Shown here: positions 1-9,638 of the stretch, piece after piece
Numbering within the stretch: position 1 is the stretch's first letter
How the letters are laid out: the number at the start of each line of letters is the position of its first letter
Assembly: GCA_031261085.1 (NCBI GenBank)
Contig: JAISKB010000012.1
Location: 1 to 64,000 of the forward strand
Length of the DNA stretch: 64,000 nucleotides
Source: Christensenellaceae bacterium
GTDB taxonomy: Bacteria; Bacillota; Clostridia; Christensenellales; CAG-138
Direction of reading: 5' to 3'
Notes under the pieces: model-generated
What the model was told of the DNA's origin: nothing
Databases searched by the model: none
Seen by the model: the letters and a program-made list of their open reading frames with translations, nothing else
Program-made: the position numbers and the translations under genes

Positions 1-372
1 CTCTCAAGTACAATAAAATCAATGATAAAAAATAAGTTTGATTTGGATATAGCAATCTTCATTATTTCACAGAAAGAGTTGAAAGATATAATAAATAACG
101 CTCCCGATTGGTGGGGCGACGATAATAAAGAAATATATGATAATCTCATTTTTATGTTTCCGACTTTATCTTATGGTGAGTTCTACGGTGAGGTTGGAAA
201 CCCTAAAGATGAGTATGAAAAAGTGTATAACTATAAAAATGCTGTTTTCTGGTCTTTTAGCCGTAAAGATTATCAAAAGACGAATTGGTGGTCAAAGACT
301 GCTGGTTCAAATATAAGTAATAAGATTACAATCCGAACGGCAAATACGGCAAGAAAAGTAGTTGATATGTAG
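1..372 (+). CDS. DUF1697-like protein, C-terminal part (5' end outside window)
   Basis: Frame is open from base 1 (LSSTIKSMIKNKF...); C-terminus AVFWSFSRKDYQKTNWWSKTAGSNISNKITIRTANTARKVVDM resembles DUF1697 family C-termini. Confidence 0.65.
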   Translation, partial: LSSTIKSMIKNKFDLDIAIFIISQKELKDIINNAPDWWGDDNKEIYDNLIFMFPTLSYGEFYGEVGNPKDEYEKVYNYKNAVFWSFSRKDYQKTNWWSKTAGSNISNKITIRTANTARKVVDM

Positions 373-407
373 TCTGCAAATTCCAGTTTATACAGAGAGG
401 CAATCAA

Positions 408-884
408 ATGGGGAATTTAGGATTTTCATATGTTGGGCTGGTGTTTTTATTGATGCTGATAATCCCAAACCTTATATGGGCAAGGAATCAGCCGCAAAAA
501 CATGATTCGAGCAATGAAAATAGGGTATTGGCGGCATTGGAGCGTACGGGGCAAGCTTTTGTGACGGTTGGGGTGTTGATCTTTTCGGATTTTAATCCTC
601 ATCAGCTTTCGGCATGGGAAATATGGCTTCTTGCCGCAGCTGCATCCATGGTTTTATATGAATGTTGGTGGGTTCGATATTTCAAAAGCGAAAAGGAATT
701 GAAGGATTTATACAGCGGTTTTTGTGGGATACCGGTGGCGGGCGCAACATTGCCTGTCCTGGCATTTTTCTTGCTCGGAGTGTATGGTAAGGTAGTTTGG
801 CTGATAATCGCGGCTGTTATTTTTGGCATAGGGCACATTGGCATCCATTTGCAGCACCAAAAAGACATAGCGCGTATGCCATAG
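408..884 (+). CDS. Conserved membrane protein of unknown function
   Basis: 158 aa ORF with about four hydrophobic segments. Confidence 0.6.
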   Translation: MGNLGFSYVGLVFLLMLIIPNLIWARNQPQKHDSSNENRVLAALERTGQAFVTVGVLIFSDFNPHQLSAWEIWLLAAAASMVLYECWWVRYFKSEKELKDLYSGFCGIPVAGATLPVLAFFLLGVYGKVVWLIIAAVIFGIGHIGIHLQHQKDIARMP

Positions 885-961
885 CAGCAGCTTCCAGCTT
901 ATACAGCTAAGCGGATACCCCGCGCAAGGCGCTCCATTTCCTGCATTTCCCGCAAAAACCC

Positions 962-990
962 TTGCGCGGCGGGGCAAACAATGCTATAAT
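962..990 (+). promoter_or_regulatory. Predicted sigma-70-type promoter of the rpsB operon
   Basis: TTGCGC-N17-TATAAT followed by a leader of about 130 nt before rpsB. Confidence 0.6.
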
Positions 991-1123
991 GGCAAACGTA
1001 CTGGCATGCTCAATGGAAGGCGTGCAATTACACACCCTGCCGAGCGCGCGGCTCGTGCCCGCATTGCGGGTTACCGGGCGTATAGACGCAGGGGAGGATA
1101 AAAAACGAGGAGGATTATTAACC

Positions 1124-1861
1124 ATGTCTGTTATTTCCATGAAACAACTGCTCGAAGCCGGTGTGCACTTTGGCCACCAAACCCGCCGCTGGAACCCGAA
1201 GATGAAGGAATACATCTTCACCGAGCGCAACGGCATCTACATCATCGATTTGCAAAAGACCGTCAAAAAAATTGATCAGGCCTATGATTTTGTGCGCGAA
1301 GTCTCCGAAAGCGGCGACGCCGTGCTGTTTGTGGGCACCAAAAAGCAGGCGCAGGAGAGCATTGAGCAAGAGGCGAAGCGCTGCGAAATGTACTTCGTCA
1401 ACCAGCGCTGGCTGGGCGGCATGCTCACCAACTTCAAAACCATACAAACCCGTATCGCCCGCCTGCGCAGGATTGACAAAATGGAAGCCGACGGCGACTT
1501 TGCCCTGCTGCCCAAAAAGGAAGTCATCAAGCTGGTGGCCGAGCGCGACAAGCTCGAAAAGAACCTTTCCGGCATCAAGGATATGAAAAAGCTGCCCGGC
1601 GCCATATTCATCGTGGACCCCCGCAAAGAAGCCATTGCCGTACAGGAAGCGCACGCGCTGGGCATCCCGGTGGTCGCCATTGTGGATACCAACTGCGACC
1701 CGGACGAGGTCGATTACGCGATACCCGGCAACGATGACGCCATCCGCGCCGTTAAGCTGATCGCTTCCAAAATGGCCGATGCCGTGCTGGAAGGCCGTCA
1801 GGGCGAGCAGATGGAAGATGCTTCGGAGCCCCAGGCCCCCGCAGCCGACGACGAGTTTTAA
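1124..1861 (+). CDS. rpsB: 30S ribosomal protein S2
   Basis: [46 protein letters not shown]; start trimmed from the longer ORF by homology and an AGGAGG RBS. Confidence 0.97.
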   Translation: MSVISMKQLLEAGVHFGHQTRRWNPKMKEYIFTERNGIYIIDLQKTVKKIDQAYDFVREVSESGDAVLFVGTKKQAQESIEQEAKRCEMYFVNQRWLGGMLTNFKTIQTRIARLRRIDKMEADGDFALLPKKEVIKLVAERDKLEKNLSGIKDMKKLPGAIFIVDPRKEAIAVQEAHALGIPVVAIVDTNCDPDEVDYAIPGNDDAIRAVKLIASKMADAVLEGRQGEQMEDASEPQAPAADDEF

Positions 1862-1882
1862 TATTTTCGGGAGGAATAAAGC

Positions 1883-2779
1883 ATGTTTACCGCAAAAGAT
1901 GTAATGACCCTGCGCGAGATGAGCGGCGCCGGCATGATGGATTGCAAAAAGGCGCTTACCGAGTGCGAAGGCGATATGGATAAGTCCATGGAATACCTGC
2001 GCGAAAAGAGCCTGGCGGCCTCGGCCAAAAAGGCTTCCCGCATCGCGGCCGAAGGCATCGTATCCGGCTATGTGAGCGAGGATGGCAAGACAGGCGCCAT
2101 AGTGGAGGTCAACTGCGAAACCGACTTCGTGGCCAAAACCGATGATTTTAAGGCGCTGGTCGACAGCATCGCCAAGCTTATCGTAAAGACCAACCCCGCC
2201 GATGTGGATACCCTGATGGCAGCCGATACCGGCGATGGCGCCGTGGCCGAGGTCATCACCCGCGCGGTGGCCAAAATAGGCGAAAAGATCACCATCCGCC
2301 GCTTTGCGCGCAGCCAGGTCGATAACGGCTTGGTGGATAGCTATATCCACCTAGGCGGCAAAATCGGCGTGCTGGTGGATGTAGCCACCGGCAACCCCGC
2401 GGCGGCAAAGGCTGCGGCGCACGATATCGCCATGCATATCGCGGCGGCCAAGCCCACCTACCTGCGGGCCGATGAAGTGGATCAGGCCGAGATTGAGCAC
2501 GAGAAGAAAATCCTGCGCGAGCAGGCTAAAAACGAGCCCAAGCCCAAGCCGGATAACATCATCGAAAAGATGGTCGAAGGCCGCATCCAAAAGTATTATA
2601 AAGAGGTTTGCCTGCTGGAGCAGCCCTTCGTAAAGGATCAGGAAATCACGGTGAGCCAGATGGTCGCCAAGGTTGGCGATATGGAAGTTTTGCGGTTTGC
2701 CCGCTTCGAAATGGGCGAGGGACTGCAAAAACGTGAGGATAACTTTGCCGAAGAAGTACTGGGGCAAATGAAAAAGTAA
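1883..2779 (+). CDS. tsf: Elongation factor Ts
   Basis: [27 protein letters not shown]. Confidence 0.97.
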   Translation: MFTAKDVMTLREMSGAGMMDCKKALTECEGDMDKSMEYLREKSLAASAKKASRIAAEGIVSGYVSEDGKTGAIVEVNCETDFVAKTDDFKALVDSIAKLIVKTNPADVDTLMAADTGDGAVAEVITRAVAKIGEKITIRRFARSQVDNGLVDSYIHLGGKIGVLVDVATGNPAAAKAAAHDIAMHIAAAKPTYLRADEVDQAEIEHEKKILREQAKNEPKPKPDNIIEKMVEGRIQKYYKEVCLLEQPFVKDQEITVSQMVAKVGDMEVLRFARFEMGEGLQKREDNFAEEVLGQMKK

Positions 2780-2787
2780 TCGCGTTT

Positions 2788-2821
2788 CGCCCGGGCGGCA
2801 GTGCCGCTTGGGCGTTTTTTT
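2788..2821 (+). terminator. Intrinsic terminator after tsf
   Basis: GCCCGGGCGGCAGTGCCGCTTGGGC hairpin followed by a T-run. Confidence 0.7.
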
Positions 2822-2861
2822 ACGCATTGTACGGCAGCTTATGCGCAGGGGAGGCAAACGA

Positions 2862-3569
2862 ATGCTCAAATACAAACGGGTTTCCCTCAAACTTTCCGGC
2901 GAGGCGCTGGGGGGAGATGAAACGGTGGATTTCACCAAGGTAGGGGCCGTGGCGCGGCAGGTGGCCGCGCTGCACGCGCTGGGCGTGCAGGCCGGCATTA
3001 CGCTGGGCGGCGGCAACATATGGCGCGGGCGTTCCAGCGGTGATATGGAGCGCAACCGCGCCGACCATATGGGCATGCTGGCTACGGTCATCAATTCGCT
3101 GGCGCTGCAGGATGCCTTGGAGCACCTGGGCGTGCCCAGCGTGGTGCTCACCTCGGTGGACATGCCCCGCATAGCGGATGGCTATTCTTCCCGGGCAGCG
3201 CGCGCGGCTTTGGCGGCCGGTCAGGCTGTCATATTTGCGGGGGGCAGCGGCCTGCCTTTTGTATCTACCGATACGGCGGCGGCGCTTAAGGCGGCGGAAA
3301 TCGGCGCGGATGCCATGCTGCTCGCCAAAAATGTGGATGCCGTGTATAGCGCCGACCCGAACGTGGATCCAAACGCCAAGCGCTACAGCCACCTTACCTA
3401 TGATGAAGTAATCGAGCAAAACCTGCAAGCCACGGATATGACGGCCATCGCGCTGTGCCGCGAGCGGAACATCCCCATCGTGGCGTTTGCCATGGCCGAT
3501 GCGCAAAACATATTGCGGGTGGTGCAGGGTGAAAGCGTGGGCACGCTGATAGACGGCATACGGGCATAA
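2862..3569 (+). CDS. pyrH: UMP kinase
   Basis: MLKYKRVSLKLSGEALGG...; position between tsf and frr. Confidence 0.96.
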   Translation: MLKYKRVSLKLSGEALGGDETVDFTKVGAVARQVAALHALGVQAGITLGGGNIWRGRSSGDMERNRADHMGMLATVINSLALQDALEHLGVPSVVLTSVDMPRIADGYSSRAARAALAAGQAVIFAGGSGLPFVSTDTAAALKAAEIGADAMLLAKNVDAVYSADPNVDPNAKRYSHLTYDEVIEQNLQATDMTAIALCRERNIPIVAFAMADAQNILRVVQGESVGTLIDGIRA

Positions 3570-3695
3570 AAGCGCGTTTTTGCATAAAGCACTTGTGCGC
3601 GGGAACCATTTCCATTAAAATAGTACGATAAGCATGCGTATGCGAAGGCTTATATAAACGATTTTGGTTTTTGATATAAAACAGGAGGCGCCAAC

Positions 3696-4247
3696 ATGGA
3701 TGCTGTGGAACTCGCAAAAGAAAAAATGAGCAAAACGCTCGCGGTGCTGCAACGCGAACTGGGCGCGCTTAGGGCTGGCCGCGCCAACGCGCAGCTGCTC
3801 GATCGCATCACGGCCGACTACTATGGCACGGCCACGCCCATCAACCAAATGGGCAACATATCCTCGCCCGAGCCCCGCTTGCTGGTGATTGCGCCCTATG
3901 ACCCCAGCGCCCTGAAAGAAATCGAGAAGGCGCTGCAAAAGAGCGACTTGGGCATAAACCCCAGCAACGATGGCAAGCTGATACGCTTGGTGTTCCCCGA
4001 GCTCACCGAGGAGCGCCGCAAGGAGCTGGTCAAAACCGTGCGCAAAAAGGGTGAGGATGCCAAGGTCGCCGCGCGCGCCATCCGCAGGGATGCCAACGAA
4101 AGCATCAAGAAGAGCCGGAAGGACAGCGAAATCACCGAGGATGACCAAAAGCAGATGGAAGAGGACGCCCAAAAGGCGACGGATGCCTGCATAAAGGATA
4201 TCGATAAAATCGTCGCCGATAAAGAGAAGGAGATCATGTCGGTTTGA
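3696..4247 (+). CDS. frr: Ribosome recycling factor
   Basis: [27 protein letters not shown]. Confidence 0.97.
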   Translation: MDAVELAKEKMSKTLAVLQRELGALRAGRANAQLLDRITADYYGTATPINQMGNISSPEPRLLVIAPYDPSALKEIEKALQKSDLGINPSNDGKLIRLVFPELTEERRKELVKTVRKKGEDAKVAARAIRRDANESIKKSRKDSEITEDDQKQMEEDAQKATDACIKDIDKIVADKEKEIMSV

Positions 4248-4462
4248 CCGAGCGCATGATAGGTTTGCCGCTGGAGCAGGCCGCCGCGCGGCTGAAGCAG
4301 GCCGGTTATAGCGTGACCTGCGTGCCGACGCAAGGCCACCGCGAGGTGGTCGGCGAGGCGCGGGTGGTGCGCGCGAGGGAAAGCGGCGCCGAGGCGGAGC
4401 TTGTGTATGCGGTGTTCCGCACCGATGTGCGCGCAGAGGGTGAATCAATAGCTGAGGGGTAA
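4244..4462 (+). CDS. Small PASTA-like protein
   Basis: Overlaps the frr stop (TTG start); [25 protein letters not shown] resembles a single PASTA repeat. Confidence 0.5.
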   Translation: MTERMIGLPLEQAAARLKQAGYSVTCVPTQGHREVVGEARVVRARESGAEAELVYAVFRTDVRAEGESIAEG

Positions 4463-4490
4463 GGCAAAAGCTTATCCCTTTCGCTTTTTG

Positions 4491-4689
4491 CCCCACCCCC
4501 TAACCCCCTCACCAGGGAGGGGGAAAAGTATTAAGATGTTTTGTTTCGGGGGCTGTGCCCCCGTACCCCCGCCAAATATGTCGTTCCGAATCATTTTGGG
4601 ATGCAAAAAGGGGTCTGGGGGCTTGCCCCCGGTTGCGGCGCAGCCGCAACAAAAATCCCCCTCCCGGGGGAGGGGGCTAGGGGGTGGGG
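4491..4689. repeat. GC-rich intergenic repeat element with terminal inverted repeats of about 22 bp
   Basis: Left end ccccaccccctaaccccctcac versus the reverse complement of the right end, ccccaccccctagccccctccc. Confidence 0.75.
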
Positions 4690-4765
4690 TGCAACTCTAT
4701 CCGCCGTTTTTTTAAAACCAAAATAGCAATCAAAACCCGGATTGCAACAAAAAAGGAGAATCCGA

Positions 4766-5482
4766 ATGGCCAAGACCGCGCCCGCATCGCTGGGGCTTAC
4801 GGATGCGCTGCCCCGCCATGTGGGCATCATTATGGATGGCAACGGCCGCTGGGCCAAGGCGCGTTCCCTGCCCCGCCCCATGGGGCACCGCGCGGGCATG
4901 GAGCGGCTGCGGGGGCTTATACAGCTCTCCAGCGACATAGGCATAGGCGCGTTGTCGCTCTATGCGTTTTCCACCGAAAATTGGAAGCGCCCGCAGAGCG
5001 AAATAGAGGCGCTGTTTGGCCTGTTTATAGAATACTTCAACCGGGAACTGGATGCCCTGCACGAGGGCGGCGTGTGCATACGGGTGCTGGGCGATATGGA
5101 GGCATTTCCCGCAAACATAGGCCGCGCCATAAGCGCGGCGCAGAGCAAAACGGCAAATAACGAGGGCCTCAAGCTCAACATCGCGCTCAACTACGGTAGC
5201 CGCGCCGAGGTGCTGCGCGCGGCCAACGCGCTGATTGCGCGGGGCCAGCCGGCGGCCATGGAGGACTTGATGGCGGCGCTGTATACCGGCGGCCTGCCGG
5301 ATTTGGATTTGGTGATACGCACGGGCGGTGAGCAGCGGCTTTCCAACTTTTTGCTGCTGCAGGCCGCGTATGCCGAGCTGATGTTCGTGCCGGAATACTT
5401 TCCGGATTTTTCGGATGCGCGCTTTGTAGAGTGCCTGCGCGCTTTCGGCGCGCGAAACCGCCGCTTTGGCGATGTAGAATAG
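4766..5482 (+). CDS. uppS: Isoprenyl (undecaprenyl) diphosphate synthase
   Basis: PRHVGIIMDGNGRWAKARSLPRPMGHRAGM. Confidence 0.96.
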   Translation: MAKTAPASLGLTDALPRHVGIIMDGNGRWAKARSLPRPMGHRAGMERLRGLIQLSSDIGIGALSLYAFSTENWKRPQSEIEALFGLFIEYFNRELDALHEGGVCIRVLGDMEAFPANIGRAISAAQSKTANNEGLKLNIALNYGSRAEVLRAANALIARGQPAAMEDLMAALYTGGLPDLDLVIRTGGEQRLSNFLLLQAAYAELMFVPEYFPDFSDARFVECLRAFGARNRRFGDVE

Positions 5483-5489
5483 GGGGATC

Positions 5490-6326
5490 ATGATGCTGCG
5501 TACAAGGATACTTGTGGCGGGGGCGCTGCTTTTGCTGCTCATTGCGATGCTGATGTTTGGCGGCGTGGTGCGCATGGTTGTATTTACCGCGGCGGCCCTG
5601 CTTAGCGTATACGAAATGCGCAAGGCCTGCGCGGCCAAGGGGTATAACCCCTGCGTATGGCCGCTGTATGTGTTTGCCGCGCTCTATTATGTATGGTGCG
5701 GGGTAGGCCTCACGCCCATCCCGGGGCTGATGGGCTACCGCGTTATGGCGCCGCACCCGCTCTACCTGCTGGCGGCGTTTGGCGGGGTGGCGCTTTGCGC
5801 CGAGCGCATATTCAACGCGCGCCGAACGACCGAGGACGTCATTTGTTCGTTGTTTATTTTCATTTACCCGCTGGCATTTTATGTTACACTTATGCTGGTA
5901 GCGGAGTTTTCGCGCGCGGCGCTGCTGCTGCTGTTTGCGGGGCCGCTTATGGGGGATACGTTGGCCTATTTCGTAGGCACCGCCTTTGGCAAGCATAAGC
6001 TCTGCCCGCACATCAGCCCCAAAAAGACCGTGGAGGGCAGCGTGGCCGGCCTGTTTGGCGGCATATTGGGCGGGTATCTCACATATGTTGTGCAGCATAT
6101 GTTCTTGGCTGGCGGCGCGCAGATATCCCTGGTCAAGCTGCTGCTCATCGGCTTTTTATGCGGGGGCTTGGGGCAAATCGGCGATTTGTTCGCCTCCACC
6201 TTTAAGCGCTGGGCCGGCATTAAGGATTATGGCAGCATCTTCCCCGGCCATGGCGGCATGATGGATAGGCTGGACAGCGTGCTGATGTGCGCGCCGGTCG
6301 TATATATTTGTTTGATGTGGTTTTAA
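5490..6326 (+). CDS. cdsA: Phosphatidate cytidylyltransferase
   Basis: Multi-TM; C-terminal IKDYGSIFPGHGGMMDRLDSVL signature. Confidence 0.95.
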   Translation: MMLRTRILVAGALLLLLIAMLMFGGVVRMVVFTAAALLSVYEMRKACAAKGYNPCVWPLYVFAALYYVWCGVGLTPIPGLMGYRVMAPHPLYLLAAFGGVALCAERIFNARRTTEDVICSLFIFIYPLAFYVTLMLVAEFSRAALLLLFAGPLMGDTLAYFVGTAFGKHKLCPHISPKKTVEGSVAGLFGGILGGYLTYVVQHMFLAGGAQISLVKLLLIGFLCGGLGQIGDLFASTFKRWAGIKDYGSIFPGHGGMMDRLDSVLMCAPVVYICLMWF

Positions 6327-6373
6327 TGGGCGGCTGCCCGGCGCGTCAAACGGAATGGGTAGACTTGTAACGG

Positions 6374-7522
6374 ATGAAGAAGATTGTCGTATTGGGCAGC
6401 ACCGGCTCCATAGGCCAACAGACGTTGGATGTGGTGCGGCATATGCCAAAAGAATTTTGTGTGATAGCGCTGTGCGCGGGCAGCGACGCCGCTTTGCTGC
6501 GCGCGCAGGCGCAGGAATTTCATCCCGCGTATTTGGGGCTGTGCGATAGCGGCAATGCGGGCATGCTAAAGGATATGGGCTGCGAGGTGGTGGCGGGCGA
6601 AAATGCCGCCGCGGAGCTTAGCGCATTGCCCGAGGCGGATATCATCGTGAACGGCGTGAGCGGCTTTGCCGGCATGGCGCCGCTTATTTGCGCATTGCGC
6701 GCGGGCAAAACCGTGGCGCTCGCCAACAAGGAGAGCATCGTGTGCGGCGACGGCCTCATAAAGGATGTGCTGCGGCGGCAGGGCGGGCGCATCATACCCG
6801 TGGATAGCGAGCAGAGCGCGCTGTATCAGTGCCTTTTTGGCGGCGCGCGCGGCGAGGTAAAGCGGCTGATGCTCACGGCGTCGGGCGGGCCCTTTCGCAC
6901 CTACAGCCGGGAGCGGATGCAGAGCGTTACCCCGGCGGAGGCGTTGCGGCACCCCACCTGGAAGATGGGCAAAAAAATCACCGTGGACTGCGCCACGCTG
7001 TTTAACAAGGGGCTAGAGGTGATGGAGGCGGCCTACCTGTTCGATATGCCCTTTGATAAAATCAGCGTTGTAATACACCCGGAATCCATTGTACACTCTA
7101 TGGTAGAGTTTGTGGACAACGCCATATTGGCGCAGCTGAGCGCGCCGGATATGCGGCTGGCCATACAGTATGCGCTTACCGAAACCAGCCGTATGCCGGG
7201 CGGCTTCGGCACGCTGGACTTGGCTAAGCTGGGCGCGCTGCACTTTGAACCGCCGGATGAGGGCCGCTTCCCGGCGCTGCGCCTGGCTTATGCCGCGCTG
7301 CGGGAGGGCGGGGCGCTGCCCATCGCCTACAACGGGGCCAACGAGGTGGCGGTGCGCCTGTTTTTGCAGGAGCGGCTGGGCTTTATGGATATTGCGGCCT
7401 GTGTGGAACACGCCATGGGGCATATCCACCACGCCGCGCCAAAGGAAATCGACGAAATTTTCGATATTGACGCCCAGGCGCGAAGGCTGGCGTCCGCATT
7501 TGCAGAAAGGAACCCGGGTTGA
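6374..7522 (+). CDS. dxr: 1-deoxy-D-xylulose 5-phosphate reductoisomerase
   Basis: MKKIVVLGSTGSIGQQTLDVV; ALANKES. Confidence 0.96.
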   Translation: MKKIVVLGSTGSIGQQTLDVVRHMPKEFCVIALCAGSDAALLRAQAQEFHPAYLGLCDSGNAGMLKDMGCEVVAGENAAAELSALPEADIIVNGVSGFAGMAPLICALRAGKTVALANKESIVCGDGLIKDVLRRQGGRIIPVDSEQSALYQCLFGGARGEVKRLMLTASGGPFRTYSRERMQSVTPAEALRHPTWKMGKKITVDCATLFNKGLEVMEAAYLFDMPFDKISVVIHPESIVHSMVEFVDNAILAQLSAPDMRLAIQYALTETSRMPGGFGTLDLAKLGALHFEPPDEGRFPALRLAYAALREGGALPIAYNGANEVAVRLFLQERLGFMDIAACVEHAMGHIHHAAPKEIDEIFDIDAQARRLASAFAERNPG

Positions 7523-8556
7523 GCAATATTCTATCTATTTTGGGCGCGCTGCTGCTGCTCACGCTGTTTGTCACGGTACACGAGCTGGGGCATTTTACGG
7601 CGGGGCGGCTGCTGGGCTTTGGCATACTCGAGTTTTCGATAGGCATGGGCCCGGTGCTGGTAAAAACCCGGCGCAAGGGCACGCAATATTCCATCCGCGC
7701 GCTGCCCATGGGGGGCATGTGCCGCTTTTATGGCGAGGATGACATCGTGGAGCAGCGGGCCGATATGGTGGCCTTCCCCGACCAGCCGGTGTGGAAGCGC
7801 ATGCTCGTGGTGCTGGCGGGGCCGGTTATGAACGTGGTGCTGGCGGTGGTGCTGGCGGTCGTTGCGCTGCAGGCGTTTGGCGATTATGTGCCGCAGGTGG
7901 AATCCTTTACGATGGAGCATTCGGTGGCGCAAGAGGGCGGCATGCAGGTGGGGGATATCCTCCATTCGATAAACGGCAAACAGATACTGTATTTTGAGCA
8001 GACCGTCACGCAAATACGCGCGGTCGAGGGCGATACCATGGTGGTGGTGGTGGAGCGGCAGGGCCAAAGGGTACCCATCACGCTGCATGGCTTTTATAAT
8101 GAGGCCGCGGGGCATAATCTGCTGGGCATATCGATGGGCGCGGTGCGCAAGTCGTTTGGCTTTTTAGAGGCATGGGGGCATTCGCTGCAATATGTGTGGG
8201 CCACGATGCTGGAGATGTTCGCGTTTATAGGCGGCCTGTTCAGCAAGGGCGTGCAGCCGCAGGATGTGGTGGGCCCGGTGGGAGTCATCAGCATACTCGG
8301 CGAATCGGTGCGCCTGGGCTGGGAAGTGGTGCTGCGGGTCGCCACGCTCATCACGGTCAATTTGGCCATCATGAACATACTGCCGCTGCCTGCGCTCGAT
8401 GGCGGGCGGCTGGCGTTTATGCTGGTGGAAGCGGTGCGGGGCAAGCCCGTGCCGCCCGAAAAGGAAGGCCTGGTGCACGTCATCGGCATGGTGCTGCTGT
8501 TTGGGCTGGCGATACTGCTCACGGTCAAAGATGTGGCGGGGCTTATCGGGAGGTAA
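7519..8556 (+). CDS. rseP: RIP metalloprotease RseP
   Basis: HELGH motif, PDZ-like region, NILPLPALDGGRL. Confidence 0.95.
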   Translation: MSNILSILGALLLLTLFVTVHELGHFTAGRLLGFGILEFSIGMGPVLVKTRRKGTQYSIRALPMGGMCRFYGEDDIVEQRADMVAFPDQPVWKRMLVVLAGPVMNVVLAVVLAVVALQAFGDYVPQVESFTMEHSVAQEGGMQVGDILHSINGKQILYFEQTVTQIRAVEGDTMVVVVERQGQRVPITLHGFYNEAAGHNLLGISMGAVRKSFGFLEAWGHSLQYVWATMLEMFAFIGGLFSKGVQPQDVVGPVGVISILGESVRLGWEVVLRVATLITVNLAIMNILPLPALDGGRLAFMLVEAVRGKPVPPEKEGLVHVIGMVLLFGLAILLTVKDVAGLIGR

Positions 8557-8559
8557 ACT

Positions 8560-9621
8560 TTGGGCAAGCATACCAGGCAGGTTTTTGTGGGCGGTGTGGC
8601 CATAGGCGGCGGCGCCCCGGTTTCCATTCAATCCATGACCAATACCGATACCGCAAACGCGGCGGCTACGGCGGCGCAAATCAACGCGCTGGCCGCGGCG
8701 GGCTGCGATATAGCGCGCGTATCCGTTTATAACGGCGATTGCGCCAAGGCGCTGCGCGCAATCAAGGCGCAAACCTCCATACCGCTGGTGGCGGATATTC
8801 ACTTCGACCACCGGCTGGCTATCGAAGCTATGGAGAACGGCGCCGACAAGCTGCGCATCAATCCGGGCAATATCGGCGGGGAGGCCAAGGTGCGGCAGGT
8901 GGCGGATTGCGCCAAGGCCCACCATGCGCCCATCCGCATCGGCGTCAACGGCGGTTCGCTCGAAAAGGAACTGCTGGAGCGCTGCGGCGGCCCCACGCCG
9001 GAGGCGATGGTGGAGAGCGCGCGGCGGCATATCGCCATGCTGGAGCGGGCGGGGTTTTATGACATCGTGCTCTCGCTTAAGGCCTCCTCGGTGCGGGAGA
9101 GCGTGAAGGCATACCAGCTTATGGCGCAGCTGTGCGATTACCCGCTGCACATCGGCATCACCGAAGCGGGGGCGGAGCAGGCGGGGCTGATAAAGTCCGC
9201 CGTGGGGCTGGGGGTGCTGCTGCATGCCGGCATAGGCGATACCCTGCGGGTATCCCTCACCGGCGAGCCCGTGCAAGAGGTTGTGGCCGCGGGGCAAATA
9301 CTCCAGGCGCTGGGCCTGCGAAAGCAGGGCGTGGAAATCATCAGCTGCCCCACCTGCGGGCGCACGGGCGTGGAGCTGCTGCCTGTGGTACAGCGGGTGC
9401 GCGCCGCGCTGCAGGGCGAAAAGGGATACCTGCAGGTGGCCGTTATGGGCTGTGAGGTAAACGGCCCGGGCGAGGCGCGGGGGGCGGATATTGGCGTCGC
9501 GTTTGGCAGGGAGGGCAGCGGCGTGCTGTTTAAGCAGGGTGTACAACAAAAAAAACTGCCCGCCGAGCAGGCGGTAGAGGAGCTGATCGCGCAGGCGAAG
9601 GCCATGCTGGCGCAGCGATAG
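8560..9621 (+). CDS. ispG: 4-hydroxy-3-methylbut-2-en-1-yl diphosphate synthase
   Basis: TTG start; PVSIQSMTNTDT; SCPTCGRTGVEL; VMGCEVNGPGEA. Confidence 0.96.
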   Translation: MGKHTRQVFVGGVAIGGGAPVSIQSMTNTDTANAAATAAQINALAAAGCDIARVSVYNGDCAKALRAIKAQTSIPLVADIHFDHRLAIEAMENGADKLRINPGNIGGEAKVRQVADCAKAHHAPIRIGVNGGSLEKELLERCGGPTPEAMVESARRHIAMLERAGFYDIVLSLKASSVRESVKAYQLMAQLCDYPLHIGITEAGAEQAGLIKSAVGLGVLLHAGIGDTLRVSLTGEPVQEVVAAGQILQALGLRKQGVEIISCPTCGRTGVELLPVVQRVRAALQGEKGYLQVAVMGCEVNGPGEARGADIGVAFGREGSGVLFKQGVQQKKLPAEQAVEELIAQAKAMLAQR

Positions 9622-9638
9622 GCGGATAAGGTAAGCAT

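Noticed and set aside
1118-2350. 410-aa minus-strand ORF opposite rpsB/tsf
   Set aside because: Antisense shadow ORF from high-GC codon bias; the opposite strand encodes clear rpsB and tsf.
4488-4726. Small ORFs in the GC-rich intergenic element
   Set aside because: Translation of repeat DNA; no conserved protein features.
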